NCBI GenBank assembly: GCA_013694495.1
Contig: JACDCH010000601.1
Coordinates: 1-5,998 of the forward strand
DNA from: Acidimicrobiia bacterium
GTDB taxonomy: Bacteria; Actinomycetota; Acidimicrobiia; Acidimicrobiales; JACDCH01
Length of the DNA: 5,998 nt
Reading direction: 5' to 3'
The stretch's first letter is position 1. Every line of letters starts with the position of its first letter. Positions 1-5,998 of this stretch are shown piece by piece. The position numbers were made by a program, and so were the translations under genes. The notes under the pieces were generated by a model. The model worked only from the letters and a program-made list of their open reading frames with translations, searched no databases and was not told the origin of the DNA.

Positions 1-56
1 GGGCGGAGCCCCCAGGTATCGGCCGCAGGGCGACGAAGTCGGCCGAGGACCGCAAC

Positions 57-110
57 GACCGAGCGCAGCGAGGACGACAAACTCGCCGGAACGGAGCGAA
101 GCGAGTGACG
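57..110. repeat. Two imperfect direct repeats of an AGCGnAGCGAG motif
   Basis: Unit one lies at 57-76 and unit two at 89-110. Both contain the core GAGCG(C/A)AGCGAG followed by a GAC, with the second unit carrying one or two extra bases. By eye they agree at roughly four of five positions. Short GAGCGAAGCGAG-like words occur in intergenic DNA of many high-GC genomes, so this may be a dispersed repeat family. Two copies in one window cannot establish that. Confidence 0.45.
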
Positions 111-115
111 GCGAG
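82..115 (-). terminator. Possible terminator hairpin of the minus-strand operon
   Basis: CTCGCCG at 82-88 is the exact reverse complement of CGGCGAG at 109-115, giving a 7-bp GC-rich stem around a 20-base loop. It lies 8 bases beyond the stop codon of the last operon gene. Read on the minus strand, the stem is followed by TTTGTCG, a very weak T-tract. The position is right for a terminator, but the long loop and short T-run make efficient intrinsic termination uncertain. It overlaps the second direct-repeat unit. Confidence 0.35.
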
Positions 116-123
116 GAATCAGC

Positions 124-762
124 TCAGGCGCCGGCGGCGAGGATGTCGGCCCGCAGCCGGGCCGGGTCGTAGACCGCGCTGGGGCCGCCCGACCACGGGC
201 TCATCACGACGAGGGTCGTGCCCTCGATCGTCGTCCGCGACATCGGCCCGTCCTCGAGGCGCACGTGCGTCACGTCCTTGGTCATCGCCGCGTCGGCCGC
301 CTGGTCCGCCTGGATCGACTGCAGCGCGGTGCCGACCGCCGAGGCCAGCGTCGCCAGCCCGGTGCGGCCCCGCACGTCGAGCCCCGCCGCCGCCGACCGG
401 TCGTACTCGAAGCCCGACGCTTGCATCAGCTGCTCGAGCTCGAGGGCGCCCAGCGCCGCCGGCGTGACCGCGTCCGTCACCCGGGCGCTCATCGGGACCG
501 GCAGCGCCTCTGCCGGCCGGGGCAGCTCGAGCTCGTCGCCGAAGGCGTGGGCGTCGCGCACGGTCACGGCCACGACGGCCTCGTGGAGGACGAACGAGGC
601 CGTGGCGTCGTGGTCGATGAGCACGGTCACCGCGTCGTCGCAGGCGAGCACCGAGCCCCGCGCCTCGGAGCCGGGGCCGAACGTGATCATCACGTAGGCC
701 GGTGAGCCCACGAGCCGCCGGAGCACGGCGATCGGGTCCAAGACGGGTTCGGGCGCGGCCAT
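124..762 (-). CDS. Hypothetical protein, possible Sm-like N-terminal domain
   Basis: A 212-residue soluble protein that I do not recognise by family. No signal peptide or membrane segment is visible. Residues about 10-70 read as short beta strands with a small loop pattern: a helix-like start (IAVLRRLVG), then YVMITFG, ARGSVLACDD, AVTVLIDHD, and finally EAVVAVTVRD. That order resembles an Sm/LSm-like barrel, but this is inference from pattern only. Residues about 100-160 look mainly helical and rich in alanine, leucine and glutamine. The C-terminal part ends in a conserved-looking SPWSGGPSAVYDP stretch. The ATG at 762 is preferred over an upstream in-frame ATG at 819, because the extra 19 residues (basic, arginine-rich) would overlap the DUF3052 gene by 32 bases and look like its frame shadow. 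No Shine-Dalgarno is visible. It is last in the operon, 25 bases after the DUF3052 gene, so it is probably co-transcribed. The reading frame is well supported by codon bias; the function is unknown. Confidence 0.8.
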   Translation of the reverse strand: MAAPEPVLDPIAVLRRLVGSPAYVMITFGPGSEARGSVLACDDAVTVLIDHDATASFVLHEAVVAVTVRDAHAFGDELELPRPAEALPVPMSARVTDAVTPAALGALELEQLMQASGFEYDRSAAAGLDVRGRTGLATLASAVGTALQSIQADQAADAAMTKDVTHVRLEDGPMSRTTIEGTTLVVMSPWSGGPSAVYDPARLRADILAAGA

Positions 763-787
763 GGCCGAGGAACGTACTGCCGGGCGG

Positions 788-1228
788 TCAGCCGGGGCGC
801 CGTCCCGCCCGCACCGCATCGCGGTGCTCGCGCCGCCACACCAGCCGGAGCCCGGACCAGACGTCGTCGATCGCGCAGACCTTGTTGTCGACCAGCCCGA
901 GTGGGAGCCACACCTCGCGCAGCGTGTCCTCGGTGATGTCGGTCGGCACCTTCGACGCCCGCTTCGGCCAGGCGATCCACAGGCCCCCGTCGACGTCGAG
1001 CGCGTCGAGCAGCGCCGGGACCCGTGCCTCGAGGTCGGCCCGCTCGGTGTGGAAGCTCAGGATCACGTCGCACGGGTCCTTCGTGGCCCCGGTGACGACG
1101 CGCGCGTCGTCGGGCAACGGTTCCAGCGCGGCGGGGTCGAACGTCCGCGGCGCGCACAGCAGCGCAACCCGCGAGCCGTCCTTGATGCCCAGCTTCTTCG
1201 CCAGCGGCGTCGCCGAGTAGCCCGCCAT
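788..1228 (-). CDS. DUF3052 family protein
   Basis: A 146-residue cytoplasmic protein matching the DUF3052 family as I remember it. The start MAGYSATPLAKKLGIKDG, the central DVILSFHTERADLE, the GGLWIAWPKRASKVPTD block (residues 81-97) and the C-terminal LVDNKVCAIDDVWSGLRLVWRR (about 112-133) are the family's recognisable features. The fold looks like a compact alpha/beta domain with a Trp-Pro-Lys motif. No biochemical function is established to my knowledge. The frame remains open upstream to an ATG at 1474, but that extension runs through the permease gene and is arginine-rich noise. The ATG at 1228 gives the expected family N-terminus and lies just 8 bases after the permease stop. No clear Shine-Dalgarno precedes it, so translation probably depends on coupling to the permease gene. 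Full length for the family and not visibly damaged. Confidence 0.88.
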   Translation of the reverse strand: MAGYSATPLAKKLGIKDGSRVALLCAPRTFDPAALEPLPDDARVVTGATKDPCDVILSFHTERADLEARVPALLDALDVDGGLWIAWPKRASKVPTDITEDTLREVWLPLGLVDNKVCAIDDVWSGLRLVWRREHRDAVRAGRRPG

Positions 1229-1236
1229 GACCGGTC

Positions 1237-3822
1237 TCAGGAGTGCGCGATGGCCTTGAGGATGTCGAGCTTGGCAGCGCGCCGCGCTGGCAGCAGCGAG
1301 GCGAGCACCCCGAGCAGCGCCGCCACCACCACGATGAAGGCGAGCGTGCCGACCGGCACCACGAACGTTCCGAGGCCGAAGCCGCCCAGCGCGGTGATGA
1401 GCGCCCAGCTCACGATCAACCCGATGCCCAGCCCGACCAGGGTGCCCAGCACCGCGATGATGGCCGCCTCCCACCGCATCGACGAGCGCACCTGGGCCCG
1501 GTTGGCGCCCACCGCCCTCGTCAGCCCGATCTCGCGGGTGCGCTCGTAGATCGACAGCGACAGCGTGTTGGCGATGCCGATCAGGGCGATGATCACCGAC
1601 AGGGCGAGCATCACGTAGATGAACGTCACGAAGCTGGTGACCTGACTCGTCGCCAGGTTGGCGAAGCCCTCGCGGTCGACGACGTCGACGATCGGGACCT
1701 CGCGCGCCGCCTCGTCGACCGCGGCCAGCACGGTCGGGATGTCGGCGCCGTCGGCGACGCCGATGAACAGCGCGAAGTCGAGCGCCTCGGTGATCAGCTC
1801 CAGGAAGTCGTGATCGGTGATGGTCACCGGGAACAGGATCACGGGGTCGTCGTGGATGGCCTGGACCATGACCTCGGCCTGCCGACCGCCGGCGGCGGTG
1901 AGCTGGAGCACGTCGCCGATGCTCAGGCCGTGCGTGTCGGCCGTGCTCTGGTCGACCGCGGCGCCGCCGTCGGTGAGGTCGGTGATGGCGCCCTCCGCCA
2001 TCTGCGGGTTGAGCACGTCGAGGATGTTCGTCGGCTCGCTCGACCCGATGAAGCCCGGCGACTCGACCGAACCGTCGGGATAGGTGATCTCGGCCTGGGC
2101 GAAGCCCTGCGGCGAGATGGTCTCGACGCCGTCGACCGCCGCGATCTCCTCGCGCAGCGCGGGGCTGAACCCGGTCGGCGGACCGAAGCCGCCGAACGGG
2201 GCCATGACCACGACGTCAGCGGTGACGTCGTCGTCGACCCGGCCGCCGATCGACTCCTTGGCCGACGCGGCCAGCACGGTGATGAAGCCGACGAGGGCGA
2301 CCGCGATCATCAGCGCCGAAGCGGTGGCCGACGTGCGCTTCGGCGTGCGAGCCGCGTTCTCGGTGGCGATGCGGCCGGTCACACCGCGGAACCGGGGCAG
2401 GAGCCCGCCGAGCACCCGCACCGACGGGCCGGCCAGCGTCGGGCCGAGCACGATGGCAGCGACCAGTACGAGCGCCGCGCCCATGCCGACGGAGGGGAGC
2501 GGGTCGTCCTCCTGCGCCGCGGTCCACGCCTGCGAGAGCTGGAAGGCGGCGAACGCGGCCAGCACGAGGCCGATCACGAGGCGGGCCTTGGACGCCCCCG
2601 ATCGGTCGACCGCGACGTCGCGCATGGCCGCCAGGGGACTCACCTTCGTCGCCCGGCGCGCGGGCAGGAGCGCGGCGAGCATCGTGATGACGGTGCCGGT
2701 GATCATGGCCGTGAGCACCGTGGCCGGCCGCACGACCACGCCGGTGGTGGGCAAGTCGGCGCCGCTGCTCGAGAAGGCGGCGATGACGCCGTTCGCCAGC
2801 GCGATGCCGAACGCCACACCGAGAGCAGATGCGACGAGGGCGATCACGATGGCCTCGAGCAGCACCGACCGCAGCACCTGGCCCTTGCTGGCACCGACGG
2901 CGCGCAGCAGGGCGAGCTCCTGCGTGCGCTGGGCCACGAGGATCTGGAAGGTGTTGTAGATGATGAACGCGCCGACCAGCAGGGCGATGACGGCGAACAC
3001 GAGGAGCAGCTGGGTGAAGAAGCTGAAGCCCTCCTTGATCGAGTCGGAGGTCTGCTGGCCGTAGGCCGCGCCGGTGAGCACCTCGGCCGGCGGCTGGAGC
3101 ACGGCGTCGATGCGCGCCGTGAGGTCCTCGGGCGAGACGCCCTCCGCGGCCCGCACGAAGACGTCGTTCACCCTTTCCGCGTTGCCGCTGAGGCGCTGGG
3201 CCTCGGCCAGCGTGAAGTCGGCCGACACCGCACCGCCCGAGCTCTCGGCGGTGCCGAACAGGAACGTTCCGACCAGCTCATACTCCTGGATGCCCTGCTG
3301 CGTGTACACCTGCACGGGGTCGCCGATCGACACGCCGGCATCGTCGGCCGCGGCCACGTTGAGAGCGATCTCGTCGTCGGCCGCCGGCGGCCGGCTGCCC
3401 TCGGTGAGGTCGTAGGCGTTCAGCTCGTCGTCCTCGATCCACGACTCCACGAGCGTCGGCGGGCCCTGGGTCGTGCCGATGGCGTCGCCCTCGGTATCGA
3501 GCACGCGGGTGCTGTACGTGGCGAGGAGCACGAACGGGTTCGCCGCGGCCACGCCGTCGACGCCCTGCACGACCTCGACGACGCCCGGGTCGAGCGTGTT
3601 GCGCACGTCGCCGCCGAACGCGTCGCTGAACAGGACCTCGCCCTCCACGACGCTGTCGACGTCCTCGGTGCCGGTGGCGAACAGGTCGTCGAAGACCTGC
3701 CCGAGCGTGTCGCTGAAGACGAGGATGCCGCTCATGAAGCCGACGCCGAGCACGACGGCGGAGACCGTGGAGATGAGGCGGCGCTTGTGGGACCAGAGTG
3801 AGCGGAGGGTGAGCTTGCGCAT
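1237..3822 (-). CDS. ABC transporter permease with two FtsX domains
   Basis: An 861-residue inner-membrane permease of the FtsX/MacB/LolCE superfamily. The order is: a basic N-terminus and TM1 (about 17-38); an extracytoplasmic MacB-like core (about 39-262); three helices of FtsX domain 1 (about 265-290, 318-347, 368-388); two probable linker helices (about 413-430, 446-466); another helix (about 501-520); a second extracytoplasmic core (about 521-728); and FtsX domain 2 (about 729-757, 785-812, 820-848). Roughly ten membrane spans result. The halves are internally homologous: QRTQELALLRAVGASKGQV (298-316) corresponds to ERTREIGLTRAVGANRAQV (760-778), and both domains end in LLPARRA(A/T)K. 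These loops normally contact the ATPase. A duplicated single-chain permease could provide both halves of the transporter, unlike MacB, which dimerises. The substrate is unknown; candidates are lipids, lipoproteins, peptides or drugs. It starts 5 bases after the ATPase stop with no evident Shine-Dalgarno, which suggests translational coupling. Confidence 0.93.
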   Translation of the reverse strand: MRKLTLRSLWSHKRRLISTVSAVVLGVGFMSGILVFSDTLGQVFDDLFATGTEDVDSVVEGEVLFSDAFGGDVRNTLDPGVVEVVQGVDGVAAANPFVLLATYSTRVLDTEGDAIGTTQGPPTLVESWIEDDELNAYDLTEGSRPPAADDEIALNVAAADDAGVSIGDPVQVYTQQGIQEYELVGTFLFGTAESSGGAVSADFTLAEAQRLSGNAERVNDVFVRAAEGVSPEDLTARIDAVLQPPAEVLTGAAYGQQTSDSIKEGFSFFTQLLLVFAVIALLVGAFIIYNTFQILVAQRTQELALLRAVGASKGQVLRSVLLEAIVIALVASALGVAFGIALANGVIAAFSSSGADLPTTGVVVRPATVLTAMITGTVITMLAALLPARRATKVSPLAAMRDVAVDRSGASKARLVIGLVLAAFAAFQLSQAWTAAQEDDPLPSVGMGAALVLVAAIVLGPTLAGPSVRVLGGLLPRFRGVTGRIATENAARTPKRTSATASALMIAVALVGFITVLAASAKESIGGRVDDDVTADVVVMAPFGGFGPPTGFSPALREEIAAVDGVETISPQGFAQAEITYPDGSVESPGFIGSSEPTNILDVLNPQMAEGAITDLTDGGAAVDQSTADTHGLSIGDVLQLTAAGGRQAEVMVQAIHDDPVILFPVTITDHDFLELITEALDFALFIGVADGADIPTVLAAVDEAAREVPIVDVVDREGFANLATSQVTSFVTFIYVMLALSVIIALIGIANTLSLSIYERTREIGLTRAVGANRAQVRSSMRWEAAIIAVLGTLVGLGIGLIVSWALITALGGFGLGTFVVPVGTLAFIVVVAALLGVLASLLPARRAAKLDILKAIAHS

Positions 3823-3827
3823 GCGGG

Positions 3828-4580
3828 TCAGCCGAAGGCCTTGATGCGGTCGAGCACCTTCTGGGCGGTCGGCTCCTGCATGTCGTCGACGATGCGGCCG
3901 TCGGCGAGGAAGATGACGTGGTCGGCGTACGCCGCCGCGGTCGGGTCGTGGGTGACCATCACGATCGTCTGCTGGAGGTCGTCGACCGCCCGGCGCATGA
4001 AGCCGAGGATCTCGGAGCCGGACTTCGAGTCGAGGTTGCCGGTGGGTTCGTCGGCGAAGATGATCGCCGGCCGGCTCGCCAGCGCGCGGGCCACCGCCAC
4101 CCGCTGCTGCTGACCGCCAGACAGCTCCGACGGGCGGTGCTTGAGCCGGTCGTGCAGGCCCACGGTGCGCACCACCTCGTCGAGCCAGACCTGGTCGACC
4201 TTGCCGCCGGCGAGGTCGATGGGGAGCGTGATGTTCTCGGCTGCGGACAGGGTCGGCAGCAGGTTGAACGACTGGAAGACGAAGCCGACGCGGTTGCGCC
4301 GCAGCTCGGTGAGCTCCTTGTCCTTGAGGGTCCCGAGCTCGACGCCGTCGATGAAGACCTGGCCGCCGGTGAGGGTGTCGAGCCCGGCGACGCAGTGCAT
4401 CAGCGTCGACTTGCCGGAGCCCGAGGGGCCCATGATCGCGGTGTAGCGACCGGTGGCGAAGTCGACGCTGACGTCGTCGAGCGCCACGACGGCCGTCTCT
4501 CCTTCGCCGTACACCTTCCGGGCCTTCACGGCGCGGGCGACAGCTGTGGCGGGGAGTGCGTCGGGTGCGGTGCCGGACAT
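3828..4580 (-). CDS. ABC transporter ATP-binding protein, MacB/LolD type
   Basis: A 250-residue nucleotide-binding subunit that should hydrolyse ATP on the cytoplasmic face to power the adjacent FtsX-type permease. All motifs are intact: A-loop Tyr24; Walker A GPSGSGKST (51-59); Q-loop Gln103 in FVFQSFNLLPTLSAAEN; signature LSGGQQQR (153-160); Walker B AIIFADEP (172-179) with catalytic Glu178; D-loop NLDS; and switch His211 in VTHD. The SFNLLPTLSAAEN and ADEPTGNLDS wording is typical of the LolD/MacB/FtsE branch that pairs with FtsX-domain permeases. The length is normal for the branch, with about 18 extra N-terminal residues. The ATG at 4580 is chosen because a TAnnnT -10 box lies exactly 7 bases upstream, as expected for a leaderless message. 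It is the first gene of the operon. The family assignment is firm; the transported substrate is not. Confidence 0.95.
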   Translation of the reverse strand: MSGTAPDALPATAVARAVKARKVYGEGETAVVALDDVSVDFATGRYTAIMGPSGSGKSTLMHCVAGLDTLTGGQVFIDGVELGTLKDKELTELRRNRVGFVFQSFNLLPTLSAAENITLPIDLAGGKVDQVWLDEVVRTVGLHDRLKHRPSELSGGQQQRVAVARALASRPAIIFADEPTGNLDSKSGSEILGFMRRAVDDLQQTIVMVTHDPTAAAYADHVIFLADGRIVDDMQEPTAQKVLDRIKAFG

Positions 4581-4587
4581 GGTGCCG

Positions 4588-4617
4588 ACCCTACGGAACG
4601 TAGCCGTCGGCTGTCGT
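4588..4617 (-). promoter_or_regulatory. Probable leaderless promoter of the ABC operon
   Basis: On the minus strand, TAGGGT (4593-4588) fits the actinobacterial TAnnnT -10 consensus. It is followed by 7 bases and then the ATPase ATG, so transcription would begin at or next to the start codon. An 18-base spacer upstream lies ACGACA (4617-4612), which matches the GACA end of the TTGACA -35 consensus (4 of 6). No Shine-Dalgarno is present, which agrees with a leaderless mRNA. Confidence 0.55.
4591..4612. promoter_or_regulatory. Two abutting inverted repeats, possible operator
   Basis: CTACG-GAA-CGTAG occupies 4591-4603 and AGCCG-T-CGGCT occupies 4602-4612; both have perfect 5-bp arms. The first overlaps the last half of the ABC operon -10 box, and the second reaches the edge of the -35 element. 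A protein bound here would be expected to block RNA polymerase. Short perfect arms do occur by chance in GC-rich DNA, and no DNA-binding regulator gene is present in the window. Confidence 0.35.
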
Positions 4618-4683
4618 CACGATTGGGGGCAGATCGTTCGGTCGAGCGGGGCAACCCATCTGGGGGAAGTGGAAGGGCACCCG

Positions 4684-4697
4684 TAGACTCCGCCCGA
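4684..4697 (+). promoter_or_regulatory. Probable leaderless -10 box of the cyclase gene
   Basis: TAGACT at 4684-4689 matches TAnnnT and is followed by exactly 7 bases before the ATG at 4697, so the transcript should begin at or next to the start codon. No convincing -35 element is seen; the expected place is a G-rich run near 4661-4666. A small palindrome, CCCA-TC-TGGG (4655-4664), overlaps it. The GGAAGG at 4671-4676 is about 20 bases from the ATG, too far to be a ribosome binding site. Confidence 0.5.
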
Positions 4698-5998
4698 TGT
4701 CGGACGGGACCTCGCTGGTGACGGGGGTCACATGCCGGTCGTGCGGAGCGGTCGGCGTCGCCGGCGCGCGGTTCTGCGCCACCTGCGGGCAGCCCCTCAC
4801 GCAACGAGCCGACGAGCGTCGCGTCGTGACCGTCCTCTTCGCCGACCTCGTCGGTTTCACCGCGTTGGCCGAGCGCCGCGACCCCGAGCAGGTCAAGAAC
4901 CTCGTCGACCGGTGCTTCGAGCGGCTGGCGGCCGACGTCGCCGACTTCGGCGGCCGGGTCGACAAGTTCGTGGGCGACGCCGTCCTCGCGCTGTTCGGCG
5001 CGCCGCTCGCCCACGAGGACGATGCCGAGCGCGCCGTGCGCTGCGCCCTCCGGATGCAACGCACGCTGAGCGACTGGCGGGAGGGCACCGGCGCCGACGA
5101 GCTGCAGCTCCGGGTCGGCATCAACACCGGCGAGGTGCTGGTCGGCGCGCTGCGGGCCGGCGGCGACTGGACCGCCATGGGCGACGTCGTCAACACGGCC
5201 AGCCGCCTGCAGACCATGGCCGAGCCGGGCACGGTGGTCGTCGGGCCCGACACGCACGCGGCGACGCTCGACGCGGTGCGCTACACCCCGCTGGGCGAGC
5301 TGCGCACGAAGGGCCGCGAAGGGCTCGTCGAGGCGTGGGTGGCGGTCGAGCCGATCGCCCTTCCCGGGCACCGCACGCGCCGGGCCGACGTCCCCATCGT
5401 CGGCCGCGACCTCGAGTTGGGCCTGATAGGCAGCGTCATCGAGGCCGCGGTCAAGCGCCGCCGGGCGGCCACCGTGGTCGTCGTGGCCGAGGCCGGCATG
5501 GGCAAGTCCCGCCTCGTCGAAGCGGCGGCGGAGCGGGCGGCGTGCGAGCACGGCATGGCTGTGTGGGAGGGCCGCTGCGTCCCCTACGGCGAGGCCAACG
5601 TGTGGTGGCCCGTGGCCGAAGCGGTGCGCCAAGGCTGCGGCATCACGACCGAAGACCCGCTGGCCACCGCCGAGCGCCTCGCCGTCGTCGCCGTCACGGC
5701 GGCCCTCGAGATGCCGGACCGCGCCCCCGAGGTGAAGCGCATCGTCACCGGCCTGCTCTACCTGATGGGCTACGAGGTCTCGCTGCGCGACATCGATCCG
5801 CTGCGCGCCCGCGAAGAGGCGATGCGCTCGGTGCTCGGGTTCGTCGAAGCGCTGACCCACACGCGGCCGGTCGTGCTGGTGGTGTCCGACCTGCACTGGG
5901 CCGACGACCTCGTCCTCGAGACCATCGCGGCGCTGCTCGACCGGCTGCGCGGCGCTCCCTTCGTCGTCGTCGCCAGCGCACGCCTCGAGCTGCAGGAC
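4697..5998 (+). CDS. Zinc ribbon–class III adenylate cyclase–AAA ATPase protein, 3' end outside window
   Basis: The first 434 residues of a large cytoplasmic signalling protein; the frame is still open at the window edge. A zinc ribbon comes first (Cys13, Cys16, Cys27, Cys30). A class III cyclase catalytic domain follows (about 41-217), predicted to convert ATP to cAMP. It has metal ligands Asp50 (LFADLVGFT) and Asp94 (KFVGDAV), adenine-selecting Lys90, and transition-state Asn166 and Arg170 (VVNTASRL). Thr159 sits where the second purine-selecting residue is expected, a class IIIb trait. An AAA/STAND-type ATPase domain begins near VGRDLEL (235-241), with a P-loop AEAGMGKS (264-271) and a Walker B-like VLVVSDLHWAD (393-403). 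Relatives usually continue for several hundred residues with helical or TPR-like repeats, which are expected beyond this window. The P-loop starts with Ala instead of the usual Gly, and Ser replaces the first acidic residue of the Walker B DD pair. The ATG at 4697 is supported by the ribbon just after it and by the leaderless promoter. It is transcribed divergently from the ABC operon. Confidence 0.93.
   Translation, partial: MSDGTSLVTGVTCRSCGAVGVAGARFCATCGQPLTQRADERRVVTVLFADLVGFTALAERRDPEQVKNLVDRCFERLAADVADFGGRVDKFVGDAVLALFGAPLAHEDDAERAVRCALRMQRTLSDWREGTGADELQLRVGINTGEVLVGALRAGGDWTAMGDVVNTASRLQTMAEPGTVVVGPDTHAATLDAVRYTPLGELRTKGREGLVEAWVAVEPIALPGHRTRRADVPIVGRDLELGLIGSVIEAAVKRRRAATVVVVAEAGMGKSRLVEAAAERAACEHGMAVWEGRCVPYGEANVWWPVAEAVRQGCGITTEDPLATAERLAVVAVTAALEMPDRAPEVKRIVTGLLYLMGYEVSLRDIDPLRAREEAMRSVLGFVEALTHTRPVVLVVSDLHWADDLVLETIAALLDRLRGAPFVVVASARLELQD

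Larger units (their letters stand above)
1..123. other. Non-coding or gene-tail segment at the window edge
   Basis: No gene can be assigned here with confidence. Plus frame 1 is open from the window edge to a TGA at 106-108 and would end in a peptide with residues TERSEDDKLAGTERSE. This could be the C-terminus of a convergent plus-strand gene that lies mostly outside the window. The repeated ERSE motif simply reflects a DNA repeat, so the open frame may be chance in GC-rich DNA. The segment separates the end of the minus-strand operon from whatever lies to the left. Confidence 0.4.

Noticed and set aside
57..110. The repeat pair as a CRISPR array or phage attachment site
   Set aside because: Only two imperfect units about 32 bases apart, no regular spacers, and no cas, integrase or tRNA gene nearby.
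763..819. Upstream ATG at 819 for the 212-residue hypothetical protein
   Set aside because: It adds 19 charged residues from the overlap with the DUF3052 gene; the ATG at 762 gives a cleaner start after the DUF3052 stop.
1229..1474. Upstream ATG at 1474 for the DUF3052 protein
   Set aside because: The 82 extra residues are Gly-, Arg- and His-rich and lie inside the permease gene; the family N-terminus begins at 1228.
2084..2959. A 291-codon plus-strand open frame within the permease region
   Set aside because: Ser-, Ala- and Thr-rich composition without recognisable domains; a third-frame shadow of the permease.
1243..3801. An 852-codon open frame on the plus strand opposite the permease gene
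   Set aside because: It is rich in Arg, Asp, Glu, His and Gly with no domain or hydrophobic pattern. It mirrors the permease codons, a usual artefact in GC-rich genes.
4526..5896. A 456-codon open frame on the minus strand opposite the cyclase gene
   Set aside because: Low-complexity composition with many His, Arg and Gly residues and no motif, while the plus strand encodes clear cyclase and ATPase motifs.

Overview
This window comes from a high-GC bacterium (by eye about 70 percent G+C, not counted), most likely an actinobacterium. The evidence is the DUF3052-family protein, the tandem-FtsX ABC permease in its actinobacterial form, the zinc ribbon–cyclase–AAA regulator, the near absence of Shine-Dalgarno motifs and two apparent leaderless promoters. 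Class Acidimicrobiia is a plausible guess but is not demonstrated.

Layout. Positions 1-123 are non-coding or hold the tail of an unseen plus-strand gene. They contain two imperfect copies of an AGCGnAGCGAG-type repeat and a hairpin that may end the minus-strand operon. Positions 124-4580 hold four tightly packed minus-strand genes. In transcription order these are an ABC ATPase (4580-3828), a two-FtsX-domain permease (3822-1237), a DUF3052 protein (1228-788) and an unrecognised 212-residue protein with a possible Sm-like N-terminus (762-124). The gaps are 5, 8 and 25 bases, so they look like one operon. Positions 4581-4696 are a 116-bp divergent promoter region. From 4697 to the window end runs the 5' part (434 codons) of a plus-strand signalling protein: zinc ribbon, class III nucleotidyl cyclase, AAA/STAND-type ATPase.

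How the genes may work together. The ATPase and permease should form a MacB/LolCDE-type ABC complex, which uses ATP hydrolysis in the cytoplasm to drive movements of extracytoplasmic domains (export, lipid or lipoprotein handling, or envelope mechanics). The substrate cannot be read from sequence. The two downstream proteins are soluble and of unknown role. The divergent gene probably makes cAMP and belongs to a family of large cytoplasmic sensor proteins. It shares the intergenic region with the operon, so joint regulation is possible but unproven.

The most noteworthy features are the pair of divergent promoters, each with a TAnnnT -10 box exactly 7 bases before the ATG, and two abutting inverted repeats that span the -10 to -35 interval of the ABC operon promoter. 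I found no RNA genes, mobile elements, CRISPR arrays or evidence for a wholly new system.
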